From CAZZNQ01 sp964655775 (lineage in GTDB: Bacteria > Planctomycetota > Brocadiia > SM23-32): DNA of 64,000 bases. The translations under genes and the position numbers were made by a program. The notes below the pieces were generated by a model. That model had not been told where the DNA came from. It was given only the letters and a program-made list of their open reading frames with translations, and ran no database searches. Shown here piece by piece: positions 15,389-24,328 of the stretch (its first letter is position 1; each line of letters starts with the position of its first letter). The stretch is taken from the NCBI GenBank assembly GCA_964655775.1, contig CAZZNQ010000006.1:1-64000 (forward strand). The letters are read 5' to 3'.

Positions 15389-17296
15389 CTACTCCCCGGC
15401 AAGGCTCTCGGCGCGCATCTCCGGGTACCGGGGGCCGTTCGGCATAAACTCGTACGCACCGACGTCCGGCGCGCTCCCCTGCGGCACGGGCGTGCCGACG
15501 AAATCCCGCTGGACGCGCACCGGCGTCCCCGCGTCGACAAGCGGACCACCCGCCACCGGTCGGTAATCCCGGTTACCGGCGTCGCGGAAGAGCCGATCCA
15601 GGTCGTCAACAACCTTCTCCCCTTCGCCGAGCGATCGGCCGCGCTGCGCGGAACCCAACCGGGTATACACGTTGTGGCTGAGTTGGGCGTCCGGCTGGAT
15701 CCTGCCGCCGAATCCGCCGATGATGTTGTTCCGGAACACCCATCCGGTTCCCGCGTTGCCGATGTAGATCTGGCCCAGGCAGACGTTGTTGACAACTGTC
15801 AGATTATTCAGGGGCCGACTGCGCCAGAGCCCCATCGCCGAGCGGCCGTCCGGACTCGGATCGAACAGGTTGTTGCGTATGACGATGTTGTCGCCGTCAT
15901 TGGTTGTCACGCCGTTGGCGTTGTAGCACTCGTTGCCCTCGACCAGGATGTCCGTGCACCCGACGTACATCGTCAGGCCGTTCGCGTGCATGCCCAGGTT
16001 GTCGCGCACGATGTTGCGCAGCAGCTTGCTGCGGTGACAGTCATAGTAGTCGACGGCCGTCGAACCGTTCTTGCCCAGCAGGTTGTACTGCGCCACGGAA
16101 TCGTTGTAGCGCGAGAGCATCAGGCCCGCGCAGTAAGCGTTCTCGTGGATATGGTTCCACTCGATGAGGCTGTGATCCAGATCCGCCATGAGTACCGCTG
16201 CGGAGCGATTGGGATACGTGCGAACGCGCGATATCTCGTTGTGCCGGATGGTCACGTCCGTCGACTGCTCGCGCCGGCTCTTGGTTATGCCGGCCGCGCG
16301 ATTACCGCCCTGCTGGTAGACGGCGAAGCCCTGGATGACGACATGCCCGGCGGATCGAAGGTCGAAGCCGTATTTGCGCTTGCTGATGGTGATTCCCTCC
16401 GGCCCGTTTGGCCCAATCTCCGCCGGCCACAGGACGAGTCGCACTTTGCCGCCGGAAGCGTTCTTCTCGTCCAGGTAGTACTCGCGCGGTCGGTCGAGGA
16501 ACTTCAGGCTGTTTAGCATGCTGTAGCGCGCCCGCCGGTTCTCGTAGAGGTCGTTCTCGATCTTCTCAAGGCCGATCGTGTGCTTCTCGGGGCTATAGCC
16601 CAGCACGCGGGGATAGGCGATCACGTTCGGTCGCACCCACACGGCGGCATACGCGCCATCGAAGTAATCCGGATCGCGCTGGGTGAAATAGGCGGGATCC
16701 GTAATGCTCGTCGGGGTCACTTCCACCTGACCGGGCTCGGTCGGCAGGTAGGTGTCCAGCCGGTCGTGGTAGAACGGGATGTCCGGATTGGGATCCTGCG
16801 CGCAGTTCAGGTACGTGGAGCCCTGGTAGAGGCTAAAGCTGAAGAAGGTGCGGGCGTCGTCCAGGTAGGTATAGTAGAGTTCGCGCCAGTGGGGGTTGCC
16901 TTCCACTTCCTCCGGCCCGGACACTTTCCGCCATCCGCCGACCGGCTCTCCGCCCTGAATCACGGCCCTGCCTTGACCGAAACTGCCGTCGGTGTTGCCG
17001 TCGTAGGTGATGGGCCGCTCCGGAGCGCCGGCGAAGGGGATCGCGACGATGCCCCTGTATTCCACGCCGCCCCGGAAAACCACCCTGTCACCGGGCTTCA
17101 ACTCCGTCGCGGCGGCGTTACCAGTGGCCTCCTCGTCGCCCGGGCAATGCTTGAAAGCGCCGCCCCGCTCGGGGGAAAGGCCGCTCGCGCCGTCCGAGCC
17201 GGAGGCGTAGTCGACGTAGTACGTTCTGGCCAGCGCCGCCGGGCAGGCCAACGCCAGCACGATTGCCGCCACCACGAACATCCCGGACCCGCTCAT
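15389..17296 (-). CDS. Secreted right-handed parallel beta-helix protein
   Basis: 635 residues with a signal peptide (about 1-23, ending PAALA). The mature N-terminus, TYYVDYASGSDGASGLSP, is the usual opening of secreted polysaccharide-lyase-like beta-helix proteins. From about residue 310 on, beta-helix coils are visible as repeated N-rich turns: HNEISRVRTYPN, WNHIHENAYCAGL, YNLLGKNGSTAVDYY, RNIVRDNLGMHANG, RNNLFDPS and VNNVCLG. The C-terminus, VDAGTPVRVQRDFVGTPVPQGSAPDVGAYEF, is typical too. Likely binds or cleaves a polysaccharide outside the cell. It is the last gene of the ten-gene run and a paralogue of the protein at 51039-53327. Confidence 0.8.
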   Translation of the reverse strand: MSGSGMFVVAAIVLALACPAALARTYYVDYASGSDGASGLSPERGGAFKHCPGDEEATGNAAATELKPGDRVVFRGGVEYRGIVAIPFAGAPERPITYDGNTDGSFGQGRAVIQGGEPVGGWRKVSGPEEVEGNPHWRELYYTYLDDARTFFSFSLYQGSTYLNCAQDPNPDIPFYHDRLDTYLPTEPGQVEVTPTSITDPAYFTQRDPDYFDGAYAAVWVRPNVIAYPRVLGYSPEKHTIGLEKIENDLYENRRARYSMLNSLKFLDRPREYYLDEKNASGGKVRLVLWPAEIGPNGPEGITISKRKYGFDLRSAGHVVIQGFAVYQQGGNRAAGITKSRREQSTDVTIRHNEISRVRTYPNRSAAVLMADLDHSLIEWNHIHENAYCAGLMLSRYNDSVAQYNLLGKNGSTAVDYYDCHRSKLLRNIVRDNLGMHANGLTMYVGCTDILVEGNECYNANGVTTNDGDNIVIRNNLFDPSPDGRSAMGLWRSRPLNNLTVVNNVCLGQIYIGNAGTGWVFRNNIIGGFGGRIQPDAQLSHNVYTRLGSAQRGRSLGEGEKVVDDLDRLFRDAGNRDYRPVAGGPLVDAGTPVRVQRDFVGTPVPQGSAPDVGAYEFMPNGPRYPEMRAESLAGE

Positions 17297-17342
17297 ATCA
17301 TCCTCCCGCACGCTGTGCGTGCACTTGCCTCTGCAAGCCTGC

Positions 17343-18335
17343 TTACTTCACGTAGACGACGGTCTCGGTGTTGAGGGACTCGATCGCGGCCGCCAAGACC
17401 TTCTGCGCGGCCAGACCGTCCGCCCCGGAGCCGTCGATCTCCTCGGAATCGGCCCCCTCGCTCACCTGTTCCAGGAACCGGTGAATGCGGTTGACGAAGG
17501 TGTCCACGAAGTCGCGCATGCCGCCGAACACCGGGTTCGTGTAGACGATCTTCTCGGGATCGCCGGCCGGATAGAGCGTGACCTCGCGCCACATGTCGTC
17601 CAGCACGAATCGGCCGTCGGTCCCGGCCACCTCGCAGCGTTCCATCGGATGGCCGCGTTCGATGTCGTAGCTGCCCGTCAGGCCTCCGACTGCACCGTTG
17701 ACGAAGCGCATGTTGAAATGCGCGGTGGACCAGATGCTGCGGCCGGGCGCCTTCAGAGCAAAGCATTGGACGGCCTCGATGTCGCCGCAGAAATACCGCA
17801 TGACGTCGACCGTGTGGGGATGCAGGGCCTTGAGCTGGAAGTACGGCGAACTCTCCGCCGGGTTCTTGATCCACATCGCCATGTTCACGAAAAGCGGCCG
17901 ACCGATCCGGCCCTCGTCCACCCACCTCCTCGCCAGCCGCGCGGCCGGCGTGAACCGGTGGTTGAGGTCGATGCCAAAGCAGCGACTGAGCTTCCGGGCC
18001 GTCGCCACCATCTCCTCCGCCTCCGGTATCTCATTCGAGATCGGTTTCTCGCAGAGGACGTGGCAGCCCGCCTGCAGGGCCTGCATGGTGGGCTCGTAAT
18101 GGTCGCTGCCGTATTCGTACCCTCCGGTGGCGACGCTGCAGACGTCGGGGGCCAATGCCTCGAGCATCTCCGGCGCGCTGTAGAAACCGGGCACGCCCAG
18201 CCTCTCGGCCGAGGCGTCCGCCCGCTCCCTGTCGATGTCGCAGACGCCGATCAACTCGGCCAGTCCGTCGGCCTGGTAGATATCGGCGTGACGGTTTCCG
18301 ATCGGTCCCAATCCGATAACGCAGACTCGCAGCAT
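17343..18335 (-). CDS. Gfo/Idh/MocA-family NAD(P)-dependent oxidoreductase
   Basis: 330 residues. N-terminal Rossmann fold with GLGPIG at 8-13 and CEKPIS at 95-100, the EKP motif whose Lys is catalytic. The C-terminal domain contains DLNHRFTPAA and ALHPHTVDVMRYFCGD with the H-x-x-D type active-site pair. Family members oxidise or epimerise sugars, inositols and amino sugars. It closely resembles the gene at 23218-24207 in the same operon (same LNHRFTPAA, MWI.NP, HPH.VDVMRYFCGD and GSYD blocks), so the two are paralogues. No signal peptide. Confidence 0.9.
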   Translation of the reverse strand: MLRVCVIGLGPIGNRHADIYQADGLAELIGVCDIDRERADASAERLGVPGFYSAPEMLEALAPDVCSVATGGYEYGSDHYEPTMQALQAGCHVLCEKPISNEIPEAEEMVATARKLSRCFGIDLNHRFTPAARLARRWVDEGRIGRPLFVNMAMWIKNPAESSPYFQLKALHPHTVDVMRYFCGDIEAVQCFALKAPGRSIWSTAHFNMRFVNGAVGGLTGSYDIERGHPMERCEVAGTDGRFVLDDMWREVTLYPAGDPEKIVYTNPVFGGMRDFVDTFVNRIHRFLEQVSEGADSEEIDGSGADGLAAQKVLAAAIESLNTETVVYVK

Positions 18336-18402
18336 GACGTCACCTCTCGCACTTCGCACGGTCTCGAACTCTTTGCTTCCAAAGGTCATTCTGTAAGAGG
18401 CG

Positions 18403-19794
18403 CTAGTCGCCGCGCGCCTGCAGTCGCCTGGCGGCTTCCGGATCGCCGATGTGCAGCGTGCTGTATGCCTGCTCGGCCGATTCGAACGGGCCTTCGACCT
18501 CCTTCGAACCGTGCCAATGCAGGTTCCTGTACATCGGGTTGGTCCGGCCCGTCTCCTCCTCCCGGCGGGCGATCCAGTCCTGCATCCGCTCCTCCAGGGC
18601 CGCAACGACCTTCGGCTCCACATCCGCCAGGTTCTCCGACTCCTCCGGGTCGCGCACCAGGTTGTACAGCTCCACCTCCGGCTTGAAGTGGAAGTCCGGC
18701 TCCAGCGCGTGGATCAGCTTCCACTGGGGCGTGCGCCAGCCGTGCTTGCGCATCCAAGTGCACTCGGTGATGTAGAACTCCGCCGTGGGAACGCGGCGTT
18801 CGCCCGCCATCTCCGGGAACAGGCTCTGTCCCTCGAAGTCGATCTCCCGGTCCACGCCCAGGATGTCCAGAATGGTCGGCATCACGTCCGCCAGCACGGC
18901 GTTGCCGCCGAAGCGGCCGCCCGCCGGCACGGTGCCCGGCATGCGGAACACCAGCGGAACGCGCAGCGTCGGCTCGTAGAGGCCGTGGTGGTCGAAGTAG
19001 CACTCGTGGTCGTAAAGCGTCTCCCCGTGATCGCTGTCAAAGACGATGAGGGTGTTCTCGTCCAGGCCCAGGGCGGAGACGCGGGCGAAGATGTTCTGGA
19101 TGCAGGCGTCCATGTAGGCCACGGCGCCGTCGTACTGGGCGATCACGTAGTCCTTGTCGGTGATGCCCGGCGGCATCCAGGTTGCAAAGAAGTCGCGGAA
19201 CGGCCGGAACTCGAATACGGGGTCCATGGACTTGTTCTCGGGGTCGAACTCGTCTCCGCCGTAGAACGCACGCTCGAATGGCTGCGGGGGCAGGTAGGGC
19301 GCGTGCGGGTCCATGTGCCGCAGGAAGAGGAAGAACGGTTTGCCGGTCTTCGCCAGCCGCTCCAGTTCGGGCAGCGCCACCTCGTTCAGGTTCTCGGCCT
19401 TATGGCTCCTGCCTTCCTCCCAGCTTCCCCAAGCGGGGAAGTTCAGATAGTTGTCGAACCCCCTTGCGGCCGGATTCTTTTCGAAGCCGACGGATGTGGT
19501 CTCGTATCCTTCCTCGCGGAGCACCTCCGCCAGCGTCGGCACGCCCTCCGCCATCGGGCCTCGGTGCCGCAGGGCGACCGTGTCCGTGCCGAAGCAGTCC
19601 CGACCGGTAAGCATGCCGCCATAGCCGGAAGTGGTGGGTATGTGGGGGCTGAAGCAGTTCTCGAAGACCGCCCCTTCGGACGCGAAGCGCTCGATGTGCG
19701 GCGTCGTCAGGTGCTGATACCCGTACAGACTCATGTGGTCCGCCCGAAGGCTGTCCACCCCGATCAGAAGCAGGTTGGGTTTCGATGTTGCCAT
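18403..19794 (-). CDS. Alkaline phosphatase-superfamily sulfatase-like enzyme, Thr type (paralogue A)
   Basis: 463 residues. The start LLLIGVDSLRADHMSLYGY is that of the sulfatase/phosphoglycerol-transferase branch that begins VDxLRADH. At the nucleophile position it reads Thr54-Thr-Ser-Gly-Tyr-Gly-Gly-Met-Leu-Thr-Gly, so the Cys/Ser-x-Pro-x-Arg formylglycine motif is absent. Late metal motifs are present (DSDHGETLYDHECYFDHHG). It is therefore predicted to use Thr54 directly and may be a phosphodiesterase, phosphatase or transferase and not a true sulfatase. No signal peptide is visible. A 398-bp stretch is nearly identical to the neighbouring paralogue. An upstream in-frame start at 19818 is possible. 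Confidence 0.85.
   Translation of the reverse strand: MATSKPNLLLIGVDSLRADHMSLYGYQHLTTPHIERFASEGAVFENCFSPHIPTTSGYGGMLTGRDCFGTDTVALRHRGPMAEGVPTLAEVLREEGYETTSVGFEKNPAARGFDNYLNFPAWGSWEEGRSHKAENLNEVALPELERLAKTGKPFFLFLRHMDPHAPYLPPQPFERAFYGGDEFDPENKSMDPVFEFRPFRDFFATWMPPGITDKDYVIAQYDGAVAYMDACIQNIFARVSALGLDENTLIVFDSDHGETLYDHECYFDHHGLYEPTLRVPLVFRMPGTVPAGGRFGGNAVLADVMPTILDILGVDREIDFEGQSLFPEMAGERRVPTAEFYITECTWMRKHGWRTPQWKLIHALEPDFHFKPEVELYNLVRDPEESENLADVEPKVVAALEERMQDWIARREEETGRTNPMYRNLHWHGSKEVEGPFESAEQAYSTLHIGDPEAARRLQARGD
18611..19008. repeat. Near-identical tract shared with the adjacent paralogue, copy A
   Basis: Matches 20084-20481 at a constant offset of 1473 bases with three visible mismatches, while the flanking parts of the two genes differ far more. 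It encodes the part from YFDHHGLYEP to about DPEESENLADVEPK. This is the pattern left by recent gene conversion or a partial duplication. Confidence 0.85.
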
Positions 19795-19848
19795 CTGAAT
19801 GGTGCTCCTCTCATGCAACTCGTTGTGTTATCGGCACCGACTGTGCCG

Positions 19849-21267
19849 TCAAAGGTATCCGAGGGCGGCGAGCATCTTCTCGCGCGGGTCCCGGTGCTGG
19901 GGCGCGCGGCCTAGCGCCCCGATTCGCAGAACGTCGTACGCCTGCTGCGACGACTCGAACGGCCCCTTCACGTCCCGAGCGCCGTGCCAGCGCGGGTTCG
20001 TGTGCATCGGGTTGGTCCGGCCCGTCTCTTTCTCCCGGCGGGCGATCCAGTCCTGCATCCGCTCCTCCAAAGCCGCACAGATCTTCGGCTCCACATCCGC
20101 CAGGTTCTCCGACTCCTCCGGGTCGCGCACCAGGTTATAGAGCTCCACCTCCGGCTTGAAGTGGAAGTCCGGCTCCAGCGCGTGGATCAGCTTCCACTGG
20201 GGCGTGCGCCAGCCGTGCTTGCGCATCCAAGTGCACTCGGTGATGTAGAACTCCGCCGTGGGAACGCGGCGTTCGCCCGCCATCTCCGGGAACAGGCTCT
20301 GTCCCTCGAAGTCGATCTCCCGGTCCACGCCCAGGATGTCCAGAATGGTCGGCATCACGTCCGCCAGCACGGCGTTGCCGCCGAAGCGGCCGCCCGCCGG
20401 CACGGTGCCCGGCATGCGGAACACCAGCGGAACGCGCAGCGTCGGCTCGTAGAGACCGTGGTGGTCGAAGTAGCACTCGTGCTCGTAGAGGCTCTCGCCG
20501 TGATCGGCCGTGAGCACGACCAGCGTCGACTCGGCCAGCCCCAGATCGTCCAACGCCCCGAAAAGCCGCTGCAGGCAGATGTCCAGGTAGGCGATGGCGC
20601 CGTCGTACTGCGCCACGATGTAATCCTTGTCGGTGACGTTCGGCGGTATCCAGTTCGTGAAGAACCCGCGGAACGGCTCGAATGCCCGCACCGGGTCCAT
20701 GGACTTGTTGGCGGCGTCGCACTCGTCGCCACCGTAGAAGATCCTCTTGAACGGATCCGGGGGCAGGTACGGCGCGTGCGGGTCCATGGCGCGCAGGAAG
20801 AGGAAAAATGGCTGCTCGGAATGCGCGGCCTTCTCGAGCTCCGGCACGGCGACGGCGTTCATCGCTTCCGCCTTGGGGCATTCCGTCTCGCCTTCCGAGG
20901 CCCATGCCTGGTAGCTGTGAAGACTCTCAAAGCCGCGCCCCGCAACGTTATGCTCGAAGCCGACGGAACTGGTCAGATAGCCCTCCTCGCGCAGCACCTC
21001 CGCCAGCGTCGGCACGCCCTCGGCCATTGGGCCGACGTGCCGGAGCGCGACGGTATCCGTGCCGAAGCAGTCCCGTCCCGTCAGGATACCGCCGAAGGCG
21101 GGCGTGGTCGGGATGTGCGGGCTGAAACAGTTCTCGAACACTGCCCCACCGGCCGCGAAGCGGTCGACGTGGGGCGTGGTCAGGTGGTGGTACCCGTGAA
21201 GACTCATGTGGTCGGCCCGAAGGCTGTCCACGGCTATCAGGAGCAGGTTCGCCTTGTCGGTCGTCAT
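19849..21267 (-). CDS. Alkaline phosphatase-superfamily sulfatase-like enzyme, Thr type (paralogue B)
   Basis: 472 residues, a tandem paralogue of the downstream gene. It begins LLLIAVDSLRADHMSLHGY. The nucleophile region reads Thr54-Thr-Pro-Ala-Phe-Gly-Gly-Ile-Leu-Thr-Gly, again without Cys/Ser-x-Pro-x-Arg. TADHGESLYEHECYFDHHG supplies the late metal ligands. The N-terminal two thirds have clearly diverged from paralogue A, but a block of about 130 residues is identical. It has a different C-terminal tail (APQHRDPREKMLAALGYL). Probably a cytoplasmic or non-classically exported phospho- or sulfo-ester enzyme acting with the Gfo/Idh/MocA genes around it. Confidence 0.85.
   Translation of the reverse strand: MTTDKANLLLIAVDSLRADHMSLHGYHHLTTPHVDRFAAGGAVFENCFSPHIPTTPAFGGILTGRDCFGTDTVALRHVGPMAEGVPTLAEVLREEGYLTSSVGFEHNVAGRGFESLHSYQAWASEGETECPKAEAMNAVAVPELEKAAHSEQPFFLFLRAMDPHAPYLPPDPFKRIFYGGDECDAANKSMDPVRAFEPFRGFFTNWIPPNVTDKDYIVAQYDGAIAYLDICLQRLFGALDDLGLAESTLVVLTADHGESLYEHECYFDHHGLYEPTLRVPLVFRMPGTVPAGGRFGGNAVLADVMPTILDILGVDREIDFEGQSLFPEMAGERRVPTAEFYITECTWMRKHGWRTPQWKLIHALEPDFHFKPEVELYNLVRDPEESENLADVEPKICAALEERMQDWIARREKETGRTNPMHTNPRWHGARDVKGPFESSQQAYDVLRIGALGRAPQHRDPREKMLAALGYL
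20084..20481. repeat. Near-identical tract shared with the adjacent paralogue, copy B
   Basis: Partner of 18611-19008; see that entry. The two lie in direct orientation. Confidence 0.85.
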
Positions 21268-21310
21268 GCGCCGCGCCTCCTTGCGGCCGATTCAGACATC
21301 TGCGCAGGTC

Positions 21311-22366
21311 TCAGATCTTGCTCTCTTCGAAGGTTACGCGCCGTCCCTGTTCCGCCGACTCGTAACAGGCCAGGACAAGGCGCAGCACCGCCCGTCCGTC
21401 CTCGGCGGTCGCTATCGGAGCTCGCTCGCCCCGCAGGAACTCCGCCAGGGGCCGTGCCAGCCCGGCTATCCGTTCCCTCTGGCCGCCGATGTCCGGCAGG
21501 TCGCTCACCGTCCATCCGTCCGCGCCCTGGACGTACCACTTCAACTGGATTCCGCCGGGCGGACGCGGCACGCCGGAACTCGGACCGTCGCCGTAGTTGC
21601 CGACGATCATGCCCTTCTCGCAGACGATCTCCAACGTGTTCTCGCCCGCCGGGGCGACGAAGGTGCAGGAGACCTCCGCAAACGCGCCGCCGGCGCACCG
21701 GTAGACGGCGATGGCGTTGTCGTTTGGGACCGCCGGATTCAGCAGCGTGCCCATCTCCGCCACCACGCTCACCGGCATTCCCAGTAGCCAGTAGACGAAG
21801 TCCACGGCGTGGGCGGCGTCGTCGGCGAAGATATCGCGATTCAGGTCCGGCTGCACGTGCCAGGTCTTCTCGAAGTCGGGCCAGAGCTGCGTGGAGAGGC
21901 AGTGCCGGCGCCGCACCATGTAGACCTTGCCGAGCCGACCGTTGCGCAGTAGGTCGCGCGCCTTCAGGTTCTGGGGATCGACGCGCATCTGCCAGGCCAT
22001 CGTGAACGGCACGCCGCCCCGCTTCACGGCGTCGACGATGCGGTCGGCCTCGTCCATCGTCAGCGCGATCGGCTTCTGCAGCACGACGGCCTTGCCCGCC
22101 TCCGCCGCCGATTCCACGAGATCGGCGTGCAGCGACGTCTCGGCGGCGACGATAACCGCGTCCACGTCCTGTCGGGAAAGCAGCGCCTCAGCCGACGGCT
22201 CCTGCTCCAGTCCGTAGTCGTCGCAGGCCGCGCCAGCCCGGCCGTTGTCGTGATCCCAACCGGCAACAACGCGGACGCCGATCAAGGGGTCCTCGCGCCA
22301 CTCGTCGCAGTAGGTGCGCACGTGCCCATGGGCGAAGCCGAGTATGCCGACGCGGACCGGTTCCAT
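21311..22366 (-). CDS. Gfo/Idh/MocA-family oxidoreductase
   Basis: 351 residues. Rossmann N-terminus with GILGFAHGHVRTY (the G-x-G-x-x-G loop altered to GFAHGH) and the EKP motif degenerate as LQKPIALTMDEA, keeping the Lys. The C-terminal domain has DDAAHAVDFVYWLLG in place of the usual H-x-x-D helix. It is not closely similar to the other two members of the operon. The altered nucleotide loop is seen in some family branches. It ends 43 bases before paralogue B and starts 7 bases after the isomerase gene. Confidence 0.85.
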   Translation of the reverse strand: MEPVRVGILGFAHGHVRTYCDEWREDPLIGVRVVAGWDHDNGRAGAACDDYGLEQEPSAEALLSRQDVDAVIVAAETSLHADLVESAAEAGKAVVLQKPIALTMDEADRIVDAVKRGGVPFTMAWQMRVDPQNLKARDLLRNGRLGKVYMVRRRHCLSTQLWPDFEKTWHVQPDLNRDIFADDAAHAVDFVYWLLGMPVSVVAEMGTLLNPAVPNDNAIAVYRCAGGAFAEVSCTFVAPAGENTLEIVCEKGMIVGNYGDGPSSGVPRPPGGIQLKWYVQGADGWTVSDLPDIGGQRERIAGLARPLAEFLRGERAPIATAEDGRAVLRLVLACYESAEQGRRVTFEESKI

Positions 22367-22373
22367 GGCTCGG

Positions 22374-23171
22374 CTACCTTCCCAGTGCCTTCAGACAGGC
22401 GTTCATGTAGCCCCGGCTCTCTGCGGCCACAATCGCCTTCTGGGACAGGTTCAGATGCTTCGCGCCGATCACCTCCAGGCAGACCGGTCCGTCGTAGTCG
22501 GCATCGACCATCGCCTTGAAGTAGCCCAACAGGTCGATGTCGCCGCGCCCGCAGGCCTGATCCTGAGCCAGACCGGGCGAGGGACCCGGGCCCTTGCAGT
22601 CGCGGATGTGGACGTGACGCACCCGGTCGATGACCTTGGGCAGCGCTTCGGCCGGGTTCTCGCCCGCGCGATGGATGTGGCTGGGGTCCATGTCGATGCC
22701 GAACGCCGGGGACTGGATCTTCTCCATGGCACGCAGCGTAGTGGGCGTATCGTGAATGCAGGCGCCCACGTGCGCCTTCACGCAGAGCGTTACGCCGTGC
22801 TCGGTGGCCAGTTCCGCCATGGCCGCCATCTTGTCGGTCTGGCGGTCGAAGTCCTCCGGCACATCCTCCTTGCCGCCGGGGCCGATGTTTACCACCGGTA
22901 TCCCCAGCGCCTGCGCGGCCGCGAACGCCATCTTCAGTCGCTCCGCGTCCAGCGATGCCTCCTCCATGGAGAGCAGTTCTAGACCCAGGTCGGACGCCAG
23001 GGCGGTGATATCGTCCGCCTGCTCCTCCCAGCGGTCCAGCTCCAGATGCTCGCACATGCCCTTTATGGCCGACAGCTCCACGCCGTCGTAACCGGCCCAG
23101 GCGATGTGCTCCATGGCCGTCTTCAGATCGTGCTCCACGAAGAGCACGGAGTTCACTCCCAGCTTGATCAT
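22374..23171 (-). CDS. Sugar phosphate isomerase/epimerase (xylose isomerase-like TIM barrel)
   Basis: 265 residues. Family features are MEHIAWAGYDGVELSAIKG near the start, VVNIGPGGKEDVPEDF, CVKAHVGACIHDT, FGIDMDPSHIHRAGE with metal-binding Asp and His, and RVRHVHIRDCKG. The C-terminal CLEVIGAK carries the last Glu. It probably acts on the keto product of a Gfo/Idh/MocA dehydrogenase, a pairing common in inositol and uncommon-sugar catabolism. It lies between two such dehydrogenases in the operon. Confidence 0.88.
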   Translation of the reverse strand: MIKLGVNSVLFVEHDLKTAMEHIAWAGYDGVELSAIKGMCEHLELDRWEEQADDITALASDLGLELLSMEEASLDAERLKMAFAAAQALGIPVVNIGPGGKEDVPEDFDRQTDKMAAMAELATEHGVTLCVKAHVGACIHDTPTTLRAMEKIQSPAFGIDMDPSHIHRAGENPAEALPKVIDRVRHVHIRDCKGPGPSPGLAQDQACGRGDIDLLGYFKAMVDADYDGPVCLEVIGAKHLNLSQKAIVAAESRGYMNACLKALGR

Positions 23172-23217
23172 GTCGGTTGCCTCCGGTAGATCAGGTGCGT
23201 TAGTTCGAGACGCCGGA

Positions 23218-24207
23218 TCAGACGTCGACCGACTCCCCGGTCTGGAACGATTTGATGGCGCCTTCGATTATGCGCTGTGCGCGCAGGGCCGCTTCGCCGG
23301 ACGCCTCGATCTGGTCCGGCGGTGTGTCGGCAATGAGCTGATCGACCCAGTGCGATATGCGGCTCTTGAACGTGTCGGCGAAGCTGCGCATTCCGCCCAG
23401 GTAGTCGTAGCGCTCGACCTCGATGCTGCGCCGCGGATAGAAGTACAGACGTTCGCAGGCGTCTTCGATCACGAAGCGTCCGTCGGATCCGGCCACGTCG
23501 CAGGTCTCCAGTCCGAAGCCGACGCCGGCGTCGTAACTGCCGGTGAGGTTGCCGACCACGCCGTTCTCGAACAGCATGCCCACCTGGGCATTGGACCAGA
23601 TGGTGCGCCCCTTGCCCTTCGACAGGAATGCGTGCACGGTCTTCACATCGCCGCAGAAGTAGCGCATTACGTCGACCGAGTGCGGGTGCAGGGCCCGCAT
23701 GTGGAACCACGGCGAGGTCTCGTTCGGGTTGTTGATCCACATGCGCATGTTGATGAGGTGAAGCTGCCCCAGGCGGCCCTGGTCGACCCATTCCTTGGCG
23801 CGCAGGGCGGCGGGGGTGAAGCGGTGGTTCAGGTCGATGGCGTAGGGGACATTCTTCTCCCTGGCCAGCGCGACCATCTCTTCGGCTTCCTCTATGTTGT
23901 TCGAGATAGGTTTCTCGCCCAGAACGGGAAACCCGGCGCCCAGAAGCTCCATAGTGGGCTCGTAGTGATCGCCGCCGTTCTCCACACCGGCGGTGCACAT
24001 GCTGCACGCGTCGATCTCGATGCCGCTGTCCAGCATCTCCTGGACGCTGCAAAACGCCTTCGCGTCGTAGGCGTCGGCGGCCTTGTCGGCCTTCTCCTCG
24101 ATGATATCGCACACGGCGACCACGTCGGCCTGCTCCAGGTCGGTGTAGACCTGCGCGTGCTTATTGCCGATGTTGCCCAACCCGACGATTCCGATCTTCA
24201 GTGCCAT
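23218..24207 (-). CDS. Gfo/Idh/MocA-family oxidoreductase
   Basis: 329 residues. GLGNIG near residues 9-14, GEKPISNNIEEAEEM with the catalytic Lys, DLNHRFTPAALRAKEW and ALHPHSVDVMRYFCGD are the standard elements. It is a paralogue of the protein at 17343-18335. It sits upstream of the isomerase gene and 121 bases downstream of the aminotransferase gene; that gap could hold an internal promoter but none is convincing. Confidence 0.9.
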   Translation of the reverse strand: MALKIGIVGLGNIGNKHAQVYTDLEQADVVAVCDIIEEKADKAADAYDAKAFCSVQEMLDSGIEIDACSMCTAGVENGGDHYEPTMELLGAGFPVLGEKPISNNIEEAEEMVALAREKNVPYAIDLNHRFTPAALRAKEWVDQGRLGQLHLINMRMWINNPNETSPWFHMRALHPHSVDVMRYFCGDVKTVHAFLSKGKGRTIWSNAQVGMLFENGVVGNLTGSYDAGVGFGLETCDVAGSDGRFVIEDACERLYFYPRRSIEVERYDYLGGMRSFADTFKSRISHWVDQLIADTPPDQIEASGEAALRAQRIIEGAIKSFQTGESVDV

Positions 24208-24328
24208 CTGCTCTTCTCCGACCTGTTACGGGATTTGCCGGCAAAACGGTTAGACAATACGTCGGGCGGGACGTCATATCCAGTGAATGCGGCGAAACAC
24301 GGGGAAATCGCCGTGAAACTCACCGGCT

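Noticed and set aside
19984..22005. 673-codon plus-strand frame opposite a sulfatase-like and a Gfo/Idh/MocA gene
   Set aside because: It crosses two genes on the other strand and is Arg/His/Val-rich shadow sequence.
17343..24207. Possible composite transposon because of paired paralogues
   Set aside because: No transposase, terminal inverted repeats or target duplications; tandem duplication explains the paralogues.
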